DNA of 11,385 nt from Candidatus Nitrosopumilus sp. (lineage in GTDB: Archaea; Thermoproteota; Nitrososphaeria; Nitrososphaerales; Nitrosopumilaceae), in the NCBI GenBank assembly GCA_018657375.1, contig JABHXI010000114.1:1-11385 (forward strand), read 5' to 3'. A program made the position numbers and the translations under genes. The notes below the pieces were generated by a model. The model was not told where the DNA came from. It searched no databases and saw nothing but the letters and a program-made list of their open reading frames with translations. Of this stretch, positions 6,663 through 11,385 are shown piece by piece (positions within the stretch are counted from its first letter, which is position 1; the number at the start of each line of letters is the position of its first letter).

Positions 6663-7130
6663 TTAAATCATTCTCCTAACTATAGTATCAAGTTCTTTGT
6701 TAGCCCCAAGAATACCCTTTTGACCATATAATTTCTTGGTACTTTTTTTGAATCCGTGTACTGGAGGTGCTAAAGCAAACCAAGGTTTTAGTGGAGATAA
6801 TTTTGACAATGTGGCCTTTCCATCAGATAATGCAGTTCCAAGTTCTGATGCATTTGCAAATCCAAGTTCTTTCAGATCAGCATCAGTAACTTTTTGATAG
6901 CTACCTTTTCGTGCTTTCTTTTCAATTAATTCTTGTGCCAATGATGCATCAATTTCAGTCCAAGAAACATAGTGTTGTACCTTACGTAACATTCCCAAAG
7001 TATTATCTTTGATAGGCAGAATTGTTGCACGATATTTTTTATCTAATTTTAATAAAGTCATTGTAGTTGTGGCCCAATATGGACAGTCTGCTTGACCCTT
7101 AATTCTAACAACAAGATATGCTTTTGACAT
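6663..7130 (-). CDS. rpl30: 50S ribosomal protein L30 (uL30, archaeal)
   Basis: Large-subunit protein uL30 of the long archaeal/eukaryotic (L7-like) form, about 155 aa against about 60 in bacteria. Recognised by the N-terminal AYLVVRIKGQADCPYWATTTM segment, the LLKLDKKYRATILP strand and the LRKVQHYVSW region. I choose the ATG at 7130: an AGGG lies nine bases before it and homologues begin just before this strand. An upstream in-frame ATG at 7139 would add three residues and overlap the rps5 stop as ATGA, and cannot be excluded. Lies between rps5 and rpl15 as expected. Confidence 0.95.
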   Translation of the reverse strand: MSKAYLVVRIKGQADCPYWATTTMTLLKLDKKYRATILPIKDNTLGMLRKVQHYVSWTEIDASLAQELIEKKARKGSYQKVTDADLKELGFANASELGTALSDGKATLSKLSPLKPWFALAPPVHGFKKSTKKLYGQKGILGANKELDTIVRRMI

Positions 7131-7135
7131 AGTTA

Positions 7136-7846
7136 TCATCCCTGACTGAATGTCTGTCTAAGACAATCCAGTACTGCTTTTGAAGTAGAACCCATTGTAG
7201 GAGTAGAGCCTTTTGCTGTAGTCCATGCATCTTTAAGTCCTGCTAATTCTAATAATCGTTTAATTTTTCCACCTGCAACTAAACCCAAACCACGTGGTGC
7301 AGGAATAATCTCGATAGTTACACTTCCACCTTTTCCTTTAACTTTGAATGGAACAGAATGTTTTTGATCACATTTACATTCCCAACTGCCACATCCCATT
7401 TTGATAGGATTAATGTTTAAGAAAGCTTGATTGGTTGCTTTCTCAATAGCAATACGCATTTGTTTGGATTTACCTTGGCCAATTCCAAGATAACCATTTT
7501 CATTTCCAGCTGCAACAATTGCTTTGAATCTAGTAGATTGACCGTTAGTAGTCATTCTTTGAATAATACCAACATCCACAACTTCACTTTTTAAATCAGG
7601 TAATAGTTTTTTAATAATTCCAGCTTCTTGAATCCTTGCCCCAGATTCTAATATTTCCTCAATTGACGTAATTTCTCCAGAATCAACTTTTTTTCCTAGA
7701 ATAGTTTTTGGTACCCAAACTTCTACTTCAGGCTCTCTTCGAGGTCTCTTAGGACGAGTATCAGCTCCAGGTGGACCACGTCCATAAACTGGTGGACCTC
7801 TTCCCCTTCCACCTTGTCCAGGTTTAGATTGTGCTGTTTGACTCAT
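7136..7846 (-). CDS. rps5: 30S ribosomal protein S5 (uS5, archaeal)
   Basis: Small-subunit protein uS5, involved in decoding accuracy and mRNA entry. Residues 1-40 are a disordered Gly/Arg/Pro tail (RGRGPP repeated). The S5 double-stranded-RNA-binding domain covers about 85-150, with GNENGYLGIGQGKSKQM (114-130) typical of the signature. A CGSWECKCDQKH segment (C152, C157, C159, H163) could bind a metal and belongs to the archaeal/eukaryotic version. The C-terminal domain begins at APRGLGLVAGGKIKRLLELAG (183-203). ATG start two bases after the rpl18 stop. Confidence 0.97.
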   Translation of the reverse strand: MSQTAQSKPGQGGRGRGPPVYGRGPPGADTRPKRPRREPEVEVWVPKTILGKKVDSGEITSIEEILESGARIQEAGIIKKLLPDLKSEVVDVGIIQRMTTNGQSTRFKAIVAAGNENGYLGIGQGKSKQMRIAIEKATNQAFLNINPIKMGCGSWECKCDQKHSVPFKVKGKGGSVTIEIIPAPRGLGLVAGGKIKRLLELAGLKDAWTTAKGSTPTMGSTSKAVLDCLRQTFSQG

Positions 7847-7848
7847 AT

Positions 7849-8331
7849 CTATTTCATATCCCCATCAATTGTAGATTTCATTTTAGAAACTTCATTTTTA
7901 ACAGTAAGATGTTCGCCATTTATTCTTTCATTAGGAGGAAATGTTTCAGAATCTGCAGGAACTTGAAGGCCAGAATCAACTAGTCCTTTTAAAGCTGCAG
8001 CCACTCTTTGAGTATAGCGTTTAGTACCAGTATACAAAATTGCATCTTTTGCACCTTGACTAAGTGCTTTTTTTCCTGCTAGATATCCAGTAAGATATGC
8101 TGCAGGGATTCTTTTCCTGGATCCTTTCCATCCTTTTTCTAGTAAATATCTAGAATGTGCAGATGCAATTACTTTATCTCCAGTCATTCCAGGTTTAAGG
8201 ACTTGAACTTGTGTATTTTCATTAGTAATATTTACAGTAATAAAATCGCGTTTTCCCATTAACATGGTTCCACGTTTTCTATAATTGGTCTTTTCCTCCC
8301 TAAGTCGTCTCAATATTTTTGAATAAGCCAA
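7849..8331 (-). CDS. rpl18: 50S ribosomal protein L18 (uL18, archaeal)
   Basis: Large-subunit protein uL18, which binds 5S rRNA. Recognised by REEKTNYRKRGTMLMGKRDFI near the N-terminus and by the YLTGYLAGKKALSQGAKDAILYTG core. At 160 aa it is shorter than many archaeal L18 proteins (about 180-200), mainly at the C-terminus. The start codon is TTG; the sequence upstream runs into an in-frame TAG eight codons away, and the family N-terminus aligns here. It is the first gene of the ribosomal run, with a TATA box 27 nt upstream of the TTG, so its mRNA is probably leaderless. Upstream neighbours usual in archaea (rpl19e, rpl32e) are not present. Confidence 0.95.
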   Translation of the reverse strand: MAYSKILRRLREEKTNYRKRGTMLMGKRDFITVNITNENTQVQVLKPGMTGDKVIASAHSRYLLEKGWKGSRKRIPAAYLTGYLAGKKALSQGAKDAILYTGTKRYTQRVAAALKGLVDSGLQVPADSETFPPNERINGEHLTVKNEVSKMKSTIDGDMK

Positions 8332-8353
8332 TAGGATCCAACTTTGAAACTGC

Positions 8354-8362
8354 TATTATATA
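8354..8362 (-). promoter_or_regulatory. TATA box of the rpl18-rps5-rpl30-rpl15-secY run
   Basis: The minus strand reads TATATAATA immediately after the argF stop codon. Its centre is 27 nt before the TTG of rpl18, which places transcription initiation at the start codon. This is the best archaeal TATA match among the short gaps of the window. Confidence 0.65.
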
Positions 8363-8364
8363 CG

Positions 8365-9279
8365 TTAAGCGTGGAGTAATGCACAAAGTAGTGCTTTCTG
8401 AGTATGGAGTCTATTTTCAGCTTCGTCCCAAACCAGAGATTGAGGACCATCAATTACAGATGATGTAACTTCTTGTTCTCGTTTTGCAGGAAGACAGTGT
8501 AAAAAGATCGCGTTTTCATCAGCAATGCCCATAATTCTATCATTAACTTGGTATTTTGGAAGGAATTTTTTCATTCTTTTAGGATCAACGTTATGAATTG
8601 AAGAATAGGTGTCAGTTACAACAACGTCAGCATTTTTAGCTGCTTTTAGGGGATCAGTGGTCAATTCAATACCAGTTAAATTTTGAGAAACTTTTACAAC
8701 AGATTTGTCAGGTTGGAATTCCTTTGGGGTTGCAATAGACATTTGAGCACCAGATAAGGCTGCACCATAAATCATGGAATTACAGACATTGTTTCCATCT
8801 CCAATCCAAGCAATTTTTAATCCTTTGAGAGATTTTTTCTGTTCTTTAATCGTCATAAAATCTGCTAAAATCTGGCAAGGATGAAAAGAATCAGATAGTC
8901 CGTTAATTACAGGAACAGTTGCATGTTCAGATAATTCATCAAGTAAAGCATGATCATAAACACGAGCCATTATACAATCAGTATACCGTGAAAGGGTTTT
9001 TGCAGTATCCTCAACGGATTCACCACGAGATAATTGTGTATCATTAGATGACAAGTTAATTGCATGTCCGCCTAATTGATACATCCCCGTTTCAAAACTT
9101 ACACGTGTTCGAGTTGAAGGTTTTTGAAAAATCATAGTTAATGTTTTATTTTTTAAGAGAGGTTTGTTTCCATTTTTTTTTAATTCTTTTTTTAATTTAA
9201 TGGAATGATCAATTAATCCTAAAAATTCTTTTTCGGTTAATTCCGCTAATGTAAGTAAATCTTTTGTTTTAATTTTCAT
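8365..9279 (-). CDS. argF: Ornithine carbamoyltransferase
   Basis: Transfers a carbamoyl group from carbamoyl phosphate to ornithine to give citrulline, the sixth step of arginine synthesis; soluble and typically trimeric. Visible: carbamoyl-phosphate motif STRTR (55-59), HPCQ (133-136), a WIGDGNNVCNS loop of the second domain (158-168), TD at 222-223, and catalytic HCLP (261-264). The 304-aa length is normal. Odd: the ornithine-binding SMG motif that usually follows TDxWx reads SSIH here (226-229) and the following loop is about two residues shorter than in the human enzyme as I recall it, while the downstream KYQVN is kept. ATG start overlaps the ftsY TGA as ATGA, so it is coupled to ftsY. 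A role with N-modified ornithine is possible but less likely. Confidence 0.92.
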   Translation of the reverse strand: MKIKTKDLLTLAELTEKEFLGLIDHSIKLKKELKKNGNKPLLKNKTLTMIFQKPSTRTRVSFETGMYQLGGHAINLSSNDTQLSRGESVEDTAKTLSRYTDCIMARVYDHALLDELSEHATVPVINGLSDSFHPCQILADFMTIKEQKKSLKGLKIAWIGDGNNVCNSMIYGAALSGAQMSIATPKEFQPDKSVVKVSQNLTGIELTTDPLKAAKNADVVVTDTYSSIHNVDPKRMKKFLPKYQVNDRIMGIADENAIFLHCLPAKREQEVTSSVIDGPQSLVWDEAENRLHTQKALLCALLHA

Positions 9280-10562
9280 TTTTTAAACCGTCCGAAGAAT
9301 CCTCGTTTCTTTTTAGGTTCATCTTCTTTATCTTGTTTATGCATCTCTTCTTTTTCATCAGATGTAATTACGGTGGACTCTGCAGGATCAGGTTTACCAT
9401 TTTTTATCCAATCACGGATTTTTTTACCAGTTTCAATTGCTTCAGCATCAGTTTCTGGTGGAGGGATGTCAAATAAATCAGAATAAGTGGTAATTTCATT
9501 ATTTGTAATTCCCTCAAACGGATCATCTGGTGTCGGCTCTGGTGTCGGCTCTGGTGTCGGCTCTGGTGTCGGCTCTGGTGTCGGCTCTGGTGTCGGCTCT
9601 GGTGTCGGCTCTGGTTTTAATTTAGAGATATCCGTTTGTTCAATTTTAACATCATTTAATGAACCAAATACAGTTTCTAAAAAGATATTTTTATCAAAAG
9701 ATTTTAAATCAGAATATTCTTGTCCAGTTCCCAAATAAAGAACAGGTGTGGAAGTAACAGCTACAATAGATAACGCAGCACCGCCTTTTGCATCAGCGTC
9801 ACTTTTAGTCAAAATAGAACCATTGAACTTCACATGATTATAAAATTCACGTGCCTGATTTACAGTGTCATTACCAGCTAAAGAATCACCAACAAAAATA
9901 GTCATATCTGGATTTACAACTTTAGTAATTTTTGCTATTTGTTCCATCAGATTTTTACTTGTTTGCATTCTGCCTGCAGTGTCAATTAGCACACAATCTG
10001 TTTTATGGGATTTTGCATATAGTACTGCATCCCTAGCAACAGCTGCAGGATCAGATTCATAATTTTGTGCAACAAGTTTTAGATTTAGACGATTAGTATG
10101 TTCTCGCAATTGCTCTATTGCACCAGCTCTAAAAGTATCAGCAGCAGCAATTACAACAGAATATTTTTTTTCTTGAAGTAAAGATGCAAGTTTTGCTAAA
10201 GAAGTAGTTTTTCCAGTGCCATTAATTCCAACAAAAACAATCAAAAAAGGTTGGTTTTGTTTATTTTTTTCATCAATTTTTTCAAAAATATCAATCTTGC
10301 CAGCACTATCAAATAAACTAGAAATATTAGAAATTAAATTATCCTTAACAAATTTTTCAATTTCATTTTTATCAATTTTAGAACCAATTAATTTTTCTTT
10401 TAAATTGGAATTAATGGAATCAATTACCTCCCCAGCTACGTCAGATTCTAAAAGAGAAACTTCAAGTTCAAAAAGAATACTTTCAATATCTTTTTCATTG
10501 AGTTCTTTCTCTCCAAGACTTTTTGCTACATTGGAAAACGCCTTACGAAGACTATCAAACAT
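9276..10562 (-). CDS. ftsY: Signal recognition particle receptor FtsY, with an unusual C-terminal tail
   Basis: SRP receptor GTPase that docks ribosome-SRP complexes at the membrane and hands them to SecY. N domain about 1-95 (starts MFDSLRKAFSNVAKSL, an amphipathic helix). G domain about 105-305: G1 GINGTGKTT (112-120), DTFRAGA (142-148), G3 DTAGR (194-198), G4 TKSD (252-255; the third residue is more often Leu or Met), DAKGG (257-261), GTGQ (278-281). The domain ends near 310. After it comes a 110-residue extension not usual for FtsY: seven EPTP units (318-345), an acidic linker (346-416), then KKKRGFFGRFKK at the very end. Total 428 aa. ATG start three bases after the pfdA stop, with AGGAT upstream as a likely Shine-Dalgarno. 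pfdA-ftsY adjacency is common in archaea. Confidence 0.95.
   Translation of the reverse strand: MFDSLRKAFSNVAKSLGEKELNEKDIESILFELEVSLLESDVAGEVIDSINSNLKEKLIGSKIDKNEIEKFVKDNLISNISSLFDSAGKIDIFEKIDEKNKQNQPFLIVFVGINGTGKTTSLAKLASLLQEKKYSVVIAAADTFRAGAIEQLREHTNRLNLKLVAQNYESDPAAVARDAVLYAKSHKTDCVLIDTAGRMQTSKNLMEQIAKITKVVNPDMTIFVGDSLAGNDTVNQAREFYNHVKFNGSILTKSDADAKGGAALSIVAVTSTPVLYLGTGQEYSDLKSFDKNIFLETVFGSLNDVKIEQTDISKLKPEPTPEPTPEPTPEPTPEPTPEPTPEPTPDDPFEGITNNEITTYSDLFDIPPPETDAEAIETGKKIRDWIKNGKPDPAESTVITSDEKEEMHKQDKEDEPKKKRGFFGRFKK
9529..9612. repeat. Seven perfect 12-bp tandem repeats within ftsY
   Basis: The unit ggtgtcggctct (+ strand) occurs seven times without a mismatch, encoding seven EPTP units on the minus strand. 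The unit is about 67% GC inside an otherwise AT-rich gene, and identity extends to third codon positions, which points to recent slippage-type expansion. Confidence 0.97.
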
Positions 10563-10565
10563 AAT

Positions 10566-11000
10566 TTATCCTAAATTTGGTTGTTGCGGAGGTTGTGATT
10601 GTTGCATGAATTGATTCATCTGTGCTTTTCCTTGTTCCAATCTATTTGCAGCATCTTGTTTTTTAGCAGCAGTATCCTGTAAAGCAATTTCAATTTCTTT
10701 GATTCTAGCTTCAAAATAATTAATTGCTGCAGGAAAATCTTTTTCGACTGCAACACCAGCGCCAATATTTACAACAATTTTATTATTTGATGAAATTTTT
10801 GTAGGAATGTAAGCGCCCATTCCAAGAGGAATTAAGGTGTCAGAATCAGACTGAGCTCCAAGGGATTTAATGGATTCAATAGCAGCAATGGCCTCTCTAA
10901 GAATACTCATGAAGGTTCCTTCTCTTTGAGCTAGATCTGAAAAATACGTTTCAAGCATTTGCATCTGTTGCATCAATTGTTCAGCCTGTTGTTCACTCAT
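10566..11000 (-). CDS. pfdA: Prefoldin subunit alpha
   Basis: Alpha subunit of the archaeal prefoldin hexamer (two alpha, four beta), a jellyfish-shaped co-chaperone that holds unfolded proteins for the thermosome. Predicted coiled coils at about 1-45 and 88-135 flank the central beta-hairpin region (LIPLGMGAYIPTKI, 56-69; IVVNIGAGVAVEKD, 75-88), the alpha-class arrangement. The end is a Gln/Pro-rich tail (QQSQPPQQPN). 144 aa is normal. ATG start with a TATA box 28 nt upstream and no leader, first gene of a pfdA-ftsY-argF run. Confidence 0.95.
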   Translation of the reverse strand: MSEQQAEQLMQQMQMLETYFSDLAQREGTFMSILREAIAAIESIKSLGAQSDSDTLIPLGMGAYIPTKISSNNKIVVNIGAGVAVEKDFPAAINYFEARIKEIEIALQDTAAKKQDAANRLEQGKAQMNQFMQQSQPPQQPNLG

Positions 11001-11024
11001 TTACAACAGATCATGCCCAGATGG

Positions 11025-11031
11025 TTATAAA
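11025..11031 (-). promoter_or_regulatory. TATA box of pfdA-ftsY-argF
   Basis: Minus-strand TTTATAA, centred about 28 nt before the pfdA ATG. The 88-nt gap to the SOD gene is otherwise taken up by the SOD terminator tract. Suggests a leaderless transcript. Confidence 0.6.
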
Positions 11032-11051
11032 TTGATTCATGACCTAAATTT

Positions 11052-11079
11052 AGAAAATAAAAAATAAATAAAAAATAAA
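11052..11079 (-). terminator. T-rich terminator after the superoxide dismutase gene
   Basis: Minus strand just past the SOD stop carries repeated runs of T (4-6 long) separated by single A residues, without a hairpin. This is the form of typical archaeal intrinsic terminators and separates SOD from pfdA. Confidence 0.6.
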
Positions 11080-11088
11080 GATTTAACT

Positions 11089-11385
11089 TTATTTTGCTTT
11101 AGAGAATCTATCTTGTACTTCATCCCAGTTTACTACATTCCACCATGCTGCAATGTAGACGGGTCTTTTGTTTTGATAGTTTAGATAGTATGCATGTTCC
11201 CAAACATCGCAACCCAATAATGGTACTAATCCTTCAGTTCTTGGACTAGTTTGATTTGGCATTGATTTGTATTCAACTTTAGATGTTGAAGGATTGTATA
11301 CTAACCATCCCCAACCACTACCTTGAATTACTGCAGTAGTAGATGTGAATTTCTCTTTAAAGTCAGCAAAGCTTCCAAAAGAATC
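11089..11385 (-). CDS. sod: Superoxide dismutase [Mn/Fe], C-terminal half (5' end outside window)
   Basis: Converts superoxide to oxygen and hydrogen peroxide. The window holds the last 98 codons and a TAA stop; the start lies beyond 11385. Translating the minus strand from the window edge gives the SOD C-terminal domain: [10 protein letters not shown], then [13 protein letters not shown], which carries the metal-binding Asp and His, then [15 protein letters not shown] Gln in PNQTSP sits where bacterial Mn-SODs carry their active-site Gln, hinting at a Mn-type or cambialistic enzyme. The family often has Leu or Val before the DVWEH Asp; here it is Cys. The two N-terminal histidine ligands cannot be checked. 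Followed by a T-rich terminator. Confidence 0.95.
   Translation of the reverse strand, partial: DSFGSFADFKEKFTSTTAVIQGSGWGWLVYNPSTSKVEYKSMPNQTSPRTEGLVPLLGCDVWEHAYYLNYQNKRPVYIAAWWNVVNWDEVQDRFSKAK

Noticed and set aside
9529..9612. Direct repeats considered as a CRISPR array
   Set aside because: Units are contiguous 12-mers with no spacers and lie in frame inside ftsY.
9487..9738. + strand open frame encoding GVGS repeats
   Set aside because: It is the antisense reading of the 12-bp repeat in ftsY; the minus-strand frame encodes an unmistakable SRP GTPase.
10216..10614. + strand open frame with a Cys-rich end (GCCGGCDCC)
   Set aside because: Fully antisense to the ftsY N domain and the pfdA end; the cysteines are a shadow of the Gln/Pro-rich tail of prefoldin.

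Overview
This is a densely packed, AT-rich archaeal segment. It looks like a marine ammonia-oxidising Thaumarchaeote (Nitrososphaerota, Nitrosopumilus-like). That placement is an inference from several things seen together: archaeal-type ribosomal proteins uL18, uS5, uL30 and uL15; archaeal adenylate kinase (AdkA); a Cbf5-type TruB with a PUA domain; an EMC3/DUF106 membrane protein; prefoldin alpha; an intron-bearing tRNA; frequent TTG starts; and TATA boxes about 27 nt before start codons (leaderless mRNAs). No mobile element, CRISPR array or rRNA is visible.

Layout. On the + strand, 70-1380 encodes an FAD-dependent L-2-hydroxyglutarate-oxidase-like enzyme. Everything else is on the minus strand. 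The + gene converges, one base apart, on a tRNA-Ser(GGA) gene (1382-1483) that carries a 15-nt intron and an encoded CCA. Reading the minus strand from right to left: the C-terminal half of a Mn/Fe superoxide dismutase (11089 to the window end) with a T-rich terminator; prefoldin alpha, ftsY and argF in tight sequence (3-nt gap, then ATGA overlap); then, after a 33-nt gap holding a TATA box, the tail of the spc ribosomal operon: rpl18, rps5, rpl30, rpl15, secY, adkA, EMC3-like gene, cytidylate-kinase-like gene and truB/cbf5. Junctions in this run are overlaps or gaps of no more than 10 nt. Last comes a small membrane-anchored protein of unknown function (1550-1996).

How the genes work together. 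The core is a protein-biogenesis neighbourhood: ribosomal proteins, the SecY channel, the SRP receptor FtsY, an Oxa1-superfamily insertase-like protein, the chaperone prefoldin, and Cbf5 for RNA pseudouridylation. Two nucleotide kinases and an ornithine carbamoyltransferase are embedded in it.

Most unusual points: an FtsY whose acidic, proline-rich linker and basic-aromatic membrane-binding-like tip sit at the C-terminus rather than the N-terminus, with a perfect 7 x 12-nt repeat in the linker; a cytidylate kinase and an ornithine carbamoyltransferase that have each lost a familiar substrate-binding motif; a methionine-rich strip in the EMC3-like protein; and a consistent leaderless promoter geometry. 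I see no clearly new multi-gene system; this is mostly core genome with some protein-level oddities.
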